64,000 bases of DNA from Cellulosimicrobium cellulans (GCF_016921195.1 NZ_JAFGYF010000005.1:1-64000), one strand, 5' to 3'. Shown: positions 8,701 to 15,739, numbered from the stretch's first letter. The notes: generated by a model not told the origin, from the letters alone. A program made the numbers and translations.

Positions 8701-8960
8701 CGACGATCTTCGCGCTCACCCCGATGGCGATCGGCATTACCGGCGGCGGGGCGTTCATCTCCCAGCCGCTCGCGCTCGTCGTCATCGGCGGCCTGCTCAG
8801 CTCGACGCTGCTGACCCTGGTCGTCGTGCCGGTGCTGTACACGCTCGCGGAGCGCCGGGGCGAGAAGCGCGCGGCGAGGAAGGCCGCCAAGGAGGAGGCC
8901 GCCGCCCAGGCCGAGGCCGACAAGGCCGCCGCCGCGGAGGCCGCCACGGCGAAGGGGTAA
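5778..8960 (+). CDS. RND family efflux permease (AcrB/MMPL-like, HAE1 type)
   Basis: The 1060-residue protein has the full RND repeat plan: TM1 near residue 15-35, a large outer loop with porter domains (about 40-330), TM2-TM6 (about 335-500), TM7 after residue 535, a second large loop, and TM8-TM12 (about 870-1035). The proton relay motif is present in TM4 (GRVVDDSIVVIEN, Asp404 and Asp405). The tail is Ala/Lys/Glu-rich and cytoplasmic. Start is GTG with GGAGGCTCC just upstream. No periplasmic adaptor or outer-membrane partner gene is adjacent, as in Bacillus SwrC-type pumps, so it probably exports amphiphiles across a single membrane. Regulated by the divergent MarR. Confidence 0.93.
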   Translation: MSRLARLSLANRALVALATVAIAIFGVISMGSLKQELIPSLQIPTAAVVGVYPGSAPAIVEQQVTVPVETAARAVKGVEDVTSTSSTGMSVTTVQFAYGTDMDAASSQLQTAITRLQSQLPEDVEPQVVTGSVDDLPVIQLAVSGGSDDAALADTVESSVVPALEDVEGVRSVAVSGIADQQVTIDLDPAALAAAGLSPQQVSSVLQDNGVVMPAGTVSDGDRTLSVQVGTAVTTVDELAALPLVPPTAAPGTAPVALDDVATVTAGPEPATSFSRLDGEPALAVAITKTPAGNTVEVSHAVQDAVDDLAGVLEAQDVRVEVVFDQAPFIEESIEGLATEGLLGLLFAVVVILLFLASLRSTLVSAVSIPLSLLVTFIVMNATGYTLNILTLGAMTVAIGRVVDDSIVVIENIKRHLSYGEEKVGAIIGAVKEVAGAITASTVATVAVFLPIALVGGMVGELFRPFALTVAIAMLASLFVALTIVPVLAYWFITSPPVPADPEAARLAGERARAAAEAKERRGLWQRGYVPTLRAALRHPAITLGVSVAILAGTLALVPRLETNFLGDTGQDTLTVTESFAPGTSLETQDAAARDVEQALLDVDGVATVQTTVGTAGGPEAAFFGGGGSPTATFAVTLDADADAVAAQEDVRDAVSGLGGEASEGIEVAGADAAFGSSTVDLVVRAPDTDTLAAAAADVQELAEGTDGAAQVTNNLASAQSTVQVTVDRDAAAAVGLTETQVAGTVAGTMSPAPIGTVNLGDGPVQVRVLAGEAPATVAELEQVVLPTAAGPVPLTQVAEVTEVEVPTSITRVDGERSATISVTPAGQDLGALTAELTTAIDGLELEGGATVEIGGVASDQADAFADLGLALLVAILIVYLVMVATFRSLLQPFILLVSIPFAATGALLLLLATATPLGVPALIGLLMLVGIVVSNAIVLIDLINQYRERGRSLDDAVLEGSRKRLRPIVMTAAATIFALTPMAIGITGGGAFISQPLALVVIGGLLSSTLLTLVVVPVLYTLAERRGEKRAARKAAKEEAAAQAEADKAAAAEAATAKG

Positions 8961-8984
8961 GCCTGAGGGCGAATCGCCCCTGGT

Positions 8985-9089
8985 GAGGTAGAACCGTGGT
9001 CTGCCGAGGCAGAACCCTGGTCACGCGAGGTAGAACGGTGGTTGCGCGAGGTAGAACCGTGGTTGCGCGAGGTAGAACCGTGGTTGTGC
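8985..9089 (+). repeat. Left array: five tandem 21-base repeats
   Basis: Five units start at 8985, 9006, 9027, 9048 and 9069, spaced exactly 21 bases. The core is GAGGTAGAACCGTGGT with variable last bases; units differ at a few positions (GAGGCAGAACC at 9006, AACG at 9027). The array begins 25 bases after the RND stop codon, beyond a small GGGCG-AAT-CGCCC hairpin. A related array in the opposite orientation lies at 9635-9760. Period of 21 keeps every frame open and equals two DNA helical turns. Confidence 0.9.
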
Positions 9090-9634
9090 TCGACGGCGTC
9101 CGGACCGTGCGTGCGCGGTCGGTCGCCCACCGTCGGCTGGGTCGGGCGCCCATGGCGGGGCGGTCGCCCTCCGCGAGCCGTGGTCGTCCGTCGGAGCGGG
9201 AGTGCCCGACGTCGGTGGGTCGCCGGTGTTCTCGGGTCGGGTGCCACGGTCGAGTCCGGGCCGCGATCGTGTCGCCCGGGGCACGTACGCCGCCAGGCCG
9301 GCCAGCGGCCCAGACAGGTCGGCCACGCGATGTGGGCGCGTGCGACGACCACGACGCGCCATGACCACCTGCTCGATCGACCGACCCGTCGCCCCACGCG
9401 GGAAGCGGCACCGGGAAGCGACGACGCGACCGAGCGGGACAGCGCGGTATGGGCGGACGCACCCGCAGGCTGTTGCCCGGGTGAGCGCAGACCGGGGTAG
9501 GACGACGCCGGGCGGGGTGGGTGGTGGTGCCGCGTCGTGGATGGGCCTGGCGGGAGCCGCGAGGAACGAGCGGCGGATGGTAGACGCGGCACCACCCACC
9601 CCGACCACCCAGGCCGACCACGCGCCGTCGAGCA
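9090..9634. other. Gene-free spacer between the two inverted arrays
   Basis: These 545 bases lie between the arrays. Frames are open in places but the translations are Arg/Pro-rich and change character at the arrays, so no gene is called. Just inside each array the sequence TTGTGCTCGACGGCG continues in mirror orientation (from about 9084 on the plus strand; about 9635 downward on the minus strand), so the inverted duplication extends beyond the repeats. It contains a 14-base perfect stem at 9523-9536/9583-9596. Confidence 0.6.
9523..9596. repeat. Inverted repeat within inter-array spacer
   Basis: GGTGGTGCCGCGTC (9523-9536) pairs perfectly with GACGCGGCACCACC (9583-9596) around a 46-base loop; GGGTG/CACCC pairing can extend it past a short bulge. 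There is no T-run, so it is not an obvious terminator. Confidence 0.6.
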
Positions 9635-9760
9635 CAAGAACCACGGTTCTACCTCGCGGGACCAGGGTTCTACCTCGCGGGACCAGGGTTCTATCTCGGC
9701 TGACCAGGGTTCTATCTCGCGTGACCACGGTTCTATCTCGCGCCACCACGGTTCTCCCTC
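9635..9760 (-). repeat. Right array: six tandem 21-base repeats, inverted to the left array
   Basis: Six units end at 9655, 9676, 9697, 9718, 9739 and 9760. Read on the minus strand the core is GAG(G/A)TAGAACC(G/C)TGGT, the same as the left array. The outermost unit (GAGGGAGAACCGTGGT) is the most diverged. The array ends 34 bases from the stop codon of the response regulator, so the element fills the gap between two converging genes. Confidence 0.9.
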
Positions 9761-9794
9761 GGCAGGCGCAGGGGCTCGGCCGGTGGAGAAGGGG

Positions 9795-10496
9795 TCAGGA
9801 GGGGCGGGCGACGCCCGTCTCGTAGGCCAGGACGACGGCCTGGACGCGGTCGCGCAGGCCGAGCTTGCCGAGGACGCGGCCGACGTGGGTCTTGACCGTC
9901 GCCTCCGAGAGCACGAAGCGCTCGGCGATCTCGGCGTTCGTCAGCCCCTCGCCGAGGGCCTCGAACACCTCGAGCTCGCGCGCCGTGAGCTCGGCGAGGC
10001 GGGGGTCGTCCCGGCCGGTCTGCGCCTGTGCGGGGGCCGCGGCGCCGTCCTGCGGAAGCTGGCCCGCGAACATCTCGAGCATGCGGCGCGTGATGCGCGG
10101 GGAGACCGCGGCGTCCCCGCTCGCGACGGCGCGGATCGCCCCGACGAGCTCGCCGGGCTTGGCGTCCTTGAGCAGGAACCCGCTGGCGCCGGCGCGCAGC
10201 GCGGCGAACGCGTACTCGTCGAGGTCGAACGTCGTGAGGATGATGACGCGCGACTCCGGCTGCGCGGCCACGATGCGCTCGGTGGCCTCGATGCCGTTCG
10301 TCCCGGGCATGCGGACGTCCATGAGCACGACGTCGGGCCGCAGCGCGGCGGCCTGCGCGATCCCGGTCTCTCCGTCCCCGGCCTCCCCGACCACCTCGAT
10401 GTCGTCCTCGGCGGCGAGGATCATGCGGAAGCCCATGCGCAGCAGGGCCTGGTCGTCGACGAGCAGCACCCGGGTCGGTGCGCCGCTGTCCGTCAT
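9795..10496 (-). CDS. Two-component response regulator, NarL/LuxR type
   Basis: The 233-residue protein has a receiver domain (about 8-125) with the acidic pair Asp14/Asp15, phosphoacceptor Asp60 (VVLMDVRMPG), Thr in ILTTFD and Lys in FLLKDA. After a Pro/Ala/Gln linker, a LuxR-type helix-turn-helix spans about 163-225 (LTARELEVFEALGEGLTNAEIAERFVLSEATVKTHVGRVLGKLGLRDR). Its ATG overlaps the stop of the histidine kinase gene (ATGA), so it is the fourth gene of an ABC exporter/two-component operon. It probably controls that operon in response to the kinase. Confidence 0.95.
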   Translation of the reverse strand: MTDSGAPTRVLLVDDQALLRMGFRMILAAEDDIEVVGEAGDGETGIAQAAALRPDVVLMDVRMPGTNGIEATERIVAAQPESRVIILTTFDLDEYAFAALRAGASGFLLKDAKPGELVGAIRAVASGDAAVSPRITRRMLEMFAGQLPQDGAAAPAQAQTGRDDPRLAELTARELEVFEALGEGLTNAEIAERFVLSEATVKTHVGRVLGKLGLRDRVQAVVLAYETGVARPS

Positions 10497-11983
10497 GTGC
10501 GTTCCCGTCGGTCGTCGCGTCCGCCGGTCTCCCGGCCGGGGTCGAGGTCGAGGCGCAGGCTCGCCCGCACCTCCCAGCCGGTCCCGCTCGGCCCCGCGGA
10601 CACCGTACCGCCGTACACGGCCGCCCTCTCGCGCATCCCGATGATGCCGCGGCCCGTCCCGACCGGGACGCCGGGCGGGTGCTGCTCCGCGACCGACGGC
10701 GGCAGGCTCCGCTCGTCGGCGCTCGCGCCCTCGCCCGGGCGGCGCCCTGCCTGGTTGACGACCCGCAGCTCGAGCCAGTCGGCGCCGGGCTCGGCGCGGC
10801 GCGAGACCTCGACCAGGACCATCGGGGACAGGGGTGCGTAGCGCAGCACGTTCGTCAGGGACTCCTGGACGATGCGGTGCGCGGTCTGGCGCAGCGCCGG
10901 CCCGGGCGTCGGCTGCGGGCCCGAGCGCACGAGCCGGACGGGCAGCCCGGCGGTCCGGAAGCGCTCGACGATCTCCTCGAGCTCGGGCGCCTCGTGCGCC
11001 GGGGCGAGCGGCACGGTCTGCTCGCCGCCGGGCTCGCGCAGGACGCCGAGCACGCGCCGCATGTCGGCGAGAGCCGCGCGGCCGGTCGCGGTGAGCTCGT
11101 CGAGCGCATGGCCCGCCAGCTCGGGGTTCTTGGCGCCCGACGCCTTGGCGCCGTCCGCGAGCGCGACCATGACCGTGAGGGAGTGCGCGACGACGTCGTG
11201 CATCTCGCGGGCGATGCGGGTGCGCTCGGCGGCGGCGGCGAGCTGCGCCTGCTGGTCGCGGTCGCGCGCGATGGAGTTGGCCCGCTCGACGAGGTCGGAC
11301 ACGTGCTGGCGCCGGGCGCGCACGTTGGTGCCGATCGCGAGGGCGACCAGGCAGAGGATGGTCGTGACGAGGATGCCGACGACGCGGTCGACGGTCGCGC
11401 GGCCGGGCTCGACGCTCTGGCGCAGGATCTCGCCGTCGGCGGTCGTGACGACGTCGTACCAGAGGAGCGTCGCGCCGGACAGGGCCAGGACGACGATGGC
11501 GAGGATCGGCCAGGCGATCCGCGACGGACGCGCCGCCGCGACGGCGTAGACCGCGAACATCGCCGCGACCTCGAACCCGGCCGTGTCGCCCGTGGCGGCG
11601 ATCGCCAGGACACCGAGGGCCGTCAGCCCCAGCGCGACGGTCACGGGCCGGCGGCGGCGCCAGTACAGGAGCGCGCCGCCGAGGAGGAAGAAGACGAGCG
11701 AGAGCGGGGTGGATCCACGGGGCTGCTCCACGAGGAGCGCGTAGAGCACGCCCGGCACCGCGAACACCGCGACGACGACCCAGTCCATGACCACCGGGTG
11801 GCGGGCGAAGTAGCGACGCACGGGCCCGAGGCGCCGGGCGTCGAGCTCGGTGAACGGCTCGGGCGCGGCCCGCATCGGCAGCGGGCCGTTCGCCGGTGCG
11901 CCCGTCTCCGGGCGCGTCACGGCCGACGCCGGACGAGCGGGCTGCTCGTCCGGCGTCGACGGGGTGGTGGGCCGGGAGGTCAC
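10493..11983 (-). CDS. Sensor histidine kinase, HisKA_3 (NarX/DesK-like) type
   Basis: The 496-residue protein has a cytoplasmic N-terminus (about 1-65), some five to six membrane helices (about 65-225), then a coiled stretch and the HisKA_3 dimerisation region with phosphoacceptor His262 (IAREMHDVVAHSL). The ATPase domain follows, with QESLTNVLRYA (N box) and GTGRGIIGMRERAAVYGG (G box). The GTG start at 11983 overlaps the stop of the permease gene by four bases (GTGA). Membrane sensing without a large outer domain resembles kinases that watch cell-envelope state or their partner ABC transporter. Confidence 0.93.
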   Translation of the reverse strand: MTSRPTTPSTPDEQPARPASAVTRPETGAPANGPLPMRAAPEPFTELDARRLGPVRRYFARHPVVMDWVVVAVFAVPGVLYALLVEQPRGSTPLSLVFFLLGGALLYWRRRRPVTVALGLTALGVLAIAATGDTAGFEVAAMFAVYAVAAARPSRIAWPILAIVVLALSGATLLWYDVVTTADGEILRQSVEPGRATVDRVVGILVTTILCLVALAIGTNVRARRQHVSDLVERANSIARDRDQQAQLAAAAERTRIAREMHDVVAHSLTVMVALADGAKASGAKNPELAGHALDELTATGRAALADMRRVLGVLREPGGEQTVPLAPAHEAPELEEIVERFRTAGLPVRLVRSGPQPTPGPALRQTAHRIVQESLTNVLRYAPLSPMVLVEVSRRAEPGADWLELRVVNQAGRRPGEGASADERSLPPSVAEQHPPGVPVGTGRGIIGMRERAAVYGGTVSAGPSGTGWEVRASLRLDLDPGRETGGRDDRRERT

Positions 11984-12852
11984 GCGTCCCGGCGCTTGAG
12001 CACGACGGCGGCCGCGGCCGTGAGCGCGGCGGTCCACCCGACGAGCACGGCGTAGCCGGGCCACGGTTCGATCGCGTCCGGGGACGACATGCCGCCGCCG
12101 AGCACGACCTGCTCGCCCGCGGACGCGGGGAGCGAGTTCATGACCGTCTGGACCCAGTCGGCACCCGTGACGCCCTGGACGATGCCCAGGACCATGGACA
12201 GGACGAAGAACACCGCGACGAGCGTGAAGATGGCGCCGGCCGAGCTGCGCAGGAGCACGCCGATCGCGACGGAGAAGAGCGCGACGGTCGTGAGGTACAG
12301 CACGACGCCGATGAGCGCGCGCTGGTCGTCCGCGGACGAGAAGTCGGCCGTCATGTCCTTGCCGGACAGGATGGGGTAGGTCACGAGGTAGGACAGGCCG
12401 ACCGCGACGGCGGTCGTGATCGCGGTGACGACCCCGACGACGATCATCTTCGCCGCGAGCGCCGGCAGCCGGCGCGGGACGGCGGAGAGCGTCGAGCGGA
12501 TCATGCCGGTCGAGTACTCGCCCGTGACGGTGAGCGCGCCGAGCACGGCGACCGCGAGCTGCGCGAACGAGTAGCCCACGGTGATGACCATGACGCCGAT
12601 GCCGTCGGTCGTGCCCATCCCCATGTCCTCGGGCGCGCCGCCCGCCGAGTCCACGGTCGACACGACGGCCGCGAACATGAGCGAGAAGCCCACCATGACG
12701 GCGACCGTGATGCCGAGAGTCCACCACGTGGAGCGCAGCGAGCGGAACTTGATCCACTCCGAGCGGAGCACGTGGCCGAAGCTGAGGCGGTAGGGGGACG
12801 TACGGGACGCCGTCGGGCTGGTGGCGCCCGAGGCGAGGGTCGTGGCGCTCAT
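11980..12852 (-). CDS. ABC-2 type transporter permease
   Basis: The 290-residue protein has six predicted membrane helices, the first after SEWIKFRSLRSTWWTLG, a common entry motif of actinobacterial ABC-2 permeases paired with a soluble ATPase. The loop after helix 2 has TGEYSTGMIRSTLSAVP, also typical (ABC-2 family GEYxxGT/MIR). It overlaps the ATPase stop by ATGA and the kinase start by GTGA, so subunits and sensor are made together. Export of a drug, lipid or peptide is likely; substrate unknown. Confidence 0.92.
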   Translation of the reverse strand: MSATTLASGATSPTASRTSPYRLSFGHVLRSEWIKFRSLRSTWWTLGITVAVMVGFSLMFAAVVSTVDSAGGAPEDMGMGTTDGIGVMVITVGYSFAQLAVAVLGALTVTGEYSTGMIRSTLSAVPRRLPALAAKMIVVGVVTAITTAVAVGLSYLVTYPILSGKDMTADFSSADDQRALIGVVLYLTTVALFSVAIGVLLRSSAGAIFTLVAVFFVLSMVLGIVQGVTGADWVQTVMNSLPASAGEQVVLGGGMSSPDAIEPWPGYAVLVGWTAALTAAAAVVLKRRDA

Positions 12853-13838
12853 CGCTGCGCTCCTTCGAGGGAGTCGGTGGGGGCCGGCGCGTCCGCGGGC
12901 GAGCCCGCGGCGCCGTGGCCGACGTGGATCTGCGCGGACTCGGTCTGGTACTCGACGGAGTCCGCCGTGAGGGCCATGTAGGCGTCCTCGAGCGTCGAGG
13001 TGACGGGCGTGAGCTCGTGCAGCACGAAGCCCTTCGCGGCGGCGAGCTCGCCGATCCCGGGCGCGTCCGCTCCCGTGACGACGAGCAGGCTCGGCTCGTC
13101 GCTCGTGACCGTCGCGCCGTCGCTCGTGAGGAGCTCGGCGAGCTGCGTCGCGTGCGGGGTCCGCACGCGGACGGTGCGCTGCTGGGCCCCGTTGACGATG
13201 TCGCTCACCGGCGCGTCCGCGATGATGCGGCCCTTGCCGATGACGATGATGTGGTCGGCCGTGAGGGCGACCTCGCTCATGAGGTGGCTCGAGAGGAAGA
13301 CCGTGCGGCCCTCGGACGCGAGGTAGCGGGCGAGGTTGCGCACCCACAGGACGCCCTCGGGGTCGAGGCCGTTGACGGGCTCGTCGAGGATGAGGGTCCT
13401 GGGGTCGCCCAGGAGCGCGGACGCGATGCCCAGGCGCTGGCCCATGCCGAGCGAGAAGCCGCCGACGCGCTTCTTCGCGACCGACTGGAGGCCGGTCATC
13501 TCGATGACCTCGTCGACGCGCTTGGTCGGGATGCCGTGCGTCGCGGCCATCGCGAGGAGGTGGTTGTAGGCGGTGCGCCCGGTGTGGACGGCCTTCGCGT
13601 CGAGCAGCGCGCCCACCTCGGTGAGCGGAGAGCGGTGCTGCGCGTACGGGCGCCCGTTGACGGTGACGGTCCCCGCGGTCGGGCGGTCCAGACCCATGAT
13701 CATGCGCATGGTCGTGGACTTGCCGGCGCCGTTGGGGCCGAGGAATCCGGTGACGGTCCCGGGACGCACGGTGAACGAGACGCCGTCCACCGCGGTCTTG
13801 GGCCCGTACCGCTTGGTCAGGCCGCGTGCTTCGATCAT
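12849..13838 (-). CDS. ABC transporter ATP-binding protein
   Basis: The 329-residue ATPase has Walker A GPNGAGKST (residues 34-42), the signature region GGFSLGMGQRLGIASALLGDP, Walker B TLILDEP followed by VNGLDPEG, and the switch histidine in FLSSHLMSEV. This is the DrrA/BcrA-type subfamily that pairs with ABC-2 permeases. A Gly/Pro/Ala tail after about residue 295 is dispensable-looking. The ATG at 13838 has GGAGGGG 8 bases upstream. It heads the four-gene operon; a TAGGCT box at 13940-13945 on the minus strand is a possible promoter element. Confidence 0.95.
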   Translation of the reverse strand: MIEARGLTKRYGPKTAVDGVSFTVRPGTVTGFLGPNGAGKSTTMRMIMGLDRPTAGTVTVNGRPYAQHRSPLTEVGALLDAKAVHTGRTAYNHLLAMAATHGIPTKRVDEVIEMTGLQSVAKKRVGGFSLGMGQRLGIASALLGDPRTLILDEPVNGLDPEGVLWVRNLARYLASEGRTVFLSSHLMSEVALTADHIIVIGKGRIIADAPVSDIVNGAQQRTVRVRTPHATQLAELLTSDGATVTSDEPSLLVVTGADAPGIGELAAAKGFVLHELTPVTSTLEDAYMALTADSVEYQTESAQIHVGHGAAGSPADAPAPTDSLEGAQR

Positions 13839-14006
13839 GACTTCGCCCCTCCGAGGGTCGTTCGTCCGGGATGGTTCGGGTGCTCGCGGGCGGGGGCCGC
13901 ACCGGCCGGGCCGGGGGCCTCACCGCGAGGTACGGCTCGAGCCTAGGGACGTGCACGACGCCGGGCAGCCACCGTGCGACGTATCTTGCCGCGGCCGTGG
14001 GCCGGG

Positions 14007-14034
14007 CGGCGTACGCCGCGCGGCGTACGCCGCG
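14007..14034. repeat. Tandem pair of 12-base palindromes in 377-base intergenic region
   Basis: CGGCGTACGCCG occurs at 14007-14018 and 14021-14032, each a perfect palindrome, repeated with a 14-base period (CGGCGTACGCCGCG twice). It lies between the divergent ABC ATPase gene (start 13838) and the Bax inhibitor-like gene (start 14216). The rest of 13839-14215 shows no gene; TAGGAT at 14121-14126 may be the -10 box of the downstream gene. The pair could be an operator or fold as one long hairpin. Confidence 0.55.
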
Positions 14035-14215
14035 CGAGCCCGGATGGTCCGCTGGTCGGCACTTCGGCCCCCGAGAGGCGAAAAACCCGCGGGAACAGTG
14101 GCCAGGACTCGCACGTTCCCTAGGATGAACACAGGCCAGCGACACCCGACTCGAGGCGAGACGCCGATGACGAGGCCCGCTGAGAGGTAGTGGACGCCGC
14201 GACCAGGAGGAGCTC

Positions 14216-15133
14216 ATGAGCAACCCCGTCTTCAACAACAGCGCGGTCTTCGGTGAGCCGAAGAACCAGCGCGGTGGGGCGGCCACGCAGGCCGGACCCG
14301 CCTACGGGAGCCCGCCGCCGCAGGGGCAGGGCCCCGCGTACGGGACCCCGCCCCAGCAGGGCGCGCAGTGGGGTGCCTACGGCGCCCAGACCGCCGACGC
14401 TGCCCAGCTGGACGCGATGTACAACGCGCCGTCGGCGACGACGGCGGACACCAAGCGGCTGACCTACGACGACGTCATCATGAAGACGGGCGGGCTGCTC
14501 GCCCTGCTCGTGGTCGTCGGGGCGGCGTCGTGGTACCTGACGCCGCAGATGCCGTTCCTGTACCTGTTCGGCGCGATCGCCGGCCTCGTGCTGGGCCTGG
14601 TCAACGCGTTCAAGCGCAACCCGAGCCCGGCGCTCATCGTCGCCTACACCGTCGCCCAGGGTCTGTTCCTCGGCGGTATCAGCCTCGCGTTCGGCTCGAT
14701 GACCGTCGGCAACGGCGGCAGCGTGACCGACATCGTCTTCCAGGCGGTCCTCGCGACCGTCGCGACGTTCGCTGCGGCGCTGTTCCTCTTCCGGTCCGGC
14801 AAGGTCCGCGTCACGCCGAAGTTCACGCGCTGGCTGCTCATCGCGATGGTCGGCTACCTCGCGTTCTCGCTCGTCAACGTCGTGCTCGTGCTGTTCGGTG
14901 TGCTCGACGGCTGGGGCATGCGCGGCGGCACGATCGGCATCATCGTCGGGCTCGTCGCGGTCGGCCTCGCCGCCGCGTCGCTCATCGTCGACTTCGACTC
15001 GATCAAGCGCGGCGTCGAGGCGGGCGTCCCCGCCAAGTTCGCGTGGTCGGCGGCGTTCGGCCTCATGGTCACGCTGATCTGGCTCTACCTCGAGTTCCTG
15101 CGCCTCTTCGCGATCCTGCAGAGCAGCGACTGA
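14216..15133 (+). CDS. Bax inhibitor-1/YccA family membrane protein
   Basis: The 305-residue protein has a Gly/Pro/Gln-rich cytoplasmic N-terminus (about 1-75) and then seven membrane helices. The membrane part carries family-typical stretches (VAYTVAQGLFLGGIS, YLAFSLVNVVL, and DFDSIKRGVEAGVP with the acidic pair before the last helix). Actinobacterial BI-1/YccA proteins have this same disordered front; YccA of E. coli modulates FtsH and BsYetJ leaks Ca2+, but the role here is unknown. AGGAGGAGCTC precedes the ATG, and a very strong hairpin terminator follows 23 bases after the stop. Confidence 0.92.
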   Translation: MSNPVFNNSAVFGEPKNQRGGAATQAGPAYGSPPPQGQGPAYGTPPQQGAQWGAYGAQTADAAQLDAMYNAPSATTADTKRLTYDDVIMKTGGLLALLVVVGAASWYLTPQMPFLYLFGAIAGLVLGLVNAFKRNPSPALIVAYTVAQGLFLGGISLAFGSMTVGNGGSVTDIVFQAVLATVATFAAALFLFRSGKVRVTPKFTRWLLIAMVGYLAFSLVNVVLVLFGVLDGWGMRGGTIGIIVGLVAVGLAAASLIVDFDSIKRGVEAGVPAKFAWSAAFGLMVTLIWLYLEFLRLFAILQSSD

Positions 15134-15135
15134 CG

Positions 15136-15654
15136 GTGGCGCGCAGCACCCGTGAACCGGCACCCGCGGCGGACCTTCCGCCGCGGGTGCCGGTCTTTCT
15201 CGCCGGTCTCGTCGTCGCCGCGGCCGCCATGCTGGGCGTCCAGGTCCTCTACATGGTCGTCTCCGGCGCGCCGCCCGCGTGGCTCGCGTTCGCGGCCCTC
15301 CTCATCGTGCTCAGCGTGCCGACCGCCGGCTCCGCGGTGGCCTGGCTGGGCACGCGCATCACGCGCGACGCGTCCGAGCGTCGCGCCGCGCTCGTCTTCG
15401 CCGGGCTCGGGCTCGTGGCCGGCGCGCTGTGGGGCTCTCTGCTCGCCGGCGGGATCGCGCGGCAGCTCGCCGACGCGGGCGCGAGCGGCGGGGGAGCGCT
15501 GGTCGCGGGCGCGGCCGTCGTCGTCGGGGTCACCGCCGCGGTCGGTGCCGGGCTGGGGCGCCTCACCGCGCGCGAGGCGTCCGACCGGCCGCTCCTCGTC
15601 GTCGTGCTCGGCGTCGTCGTGGTCCTCGTCGCGCTCCTGGGCTTCTTCGGCTGA
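15136..15654 (+). CDS. Small four- to five-helix membrane protein, unknown
   Basis: The frame from GTG 15136 encodes 172 residues with about five hydrophobic segments ([114 protein letters not shown]). No family motif is recognised. The first 19 codons contain the terminator hairpin of the upstream gene, so translation may instead begin at GTG 15187 (VPVFLAG), giving 155 residues. If it starts at 15136 it would depend on readthrough from the Bax inhibitor-like gene. Confidence 0.6.
   Translation: MARSTREPAPAADLPPRVPVFLAGLVVAAAAMLGVQVLYMVVSGAPPAWLAFAALLIVLSVPTAGSAVAWLGTRITRDASERRAALVFAGLGLVAGALWGSLLAGGIARQLADAGASGGGALVAGAAVVVGVTAAVGAGLGRLTAREASDRPLLVVVLGVVVVLVALLGFFG
15157..15193 (+). terminator. 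Perfect 17-base-pair intrinsic terminator of the Bax inhibitor-like gene
   Basis: Arms 15157-15173 and 15177-15193 pair perfectly around a CCT loop and are followed by TCTTTCT. It begins 23 bases after the stop at 15133. Unusually it lies inside the 5' end of the next open frame. Confidence 0.85.
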
Positions 15655-15677
15655 CCGCCTCGCCCGGCATCCCGTGG

Positions 15678-15728
15678 GTGCATGAGGCGGTCGCGGTCGG
15701 ACGTCCTTGCCGCGACCGTCTCGTGCAC
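15678..15728. terminator. Bidirectional hairpin between converging genes
   Basis: A 19-base left arm (15678-15696, GTGCATGAGGCGGTCGCGG) pairs with 15710-15728 with two G-U wobbles around a 13-base loop. It sits between the membrane protein stop (15654) and the DUF5701 stop (15740). Confidence 0.75.
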
Positions 15729-15739
15729 GCAGCGGCGGG

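Noticed and set aside
9021-9749. 242-residue protein on the minus strand across the repeat arrays
   Set aside because: It is open only because the repeat period is a multiple of three and GC content is high; composition is Arg/Pro-rich, there is no family signal and it spans both arrays.
8985-9760. CRISPR array
   Set aside because: The repeats are tandem with no spacers, have two orientations, and no cas genes are present.
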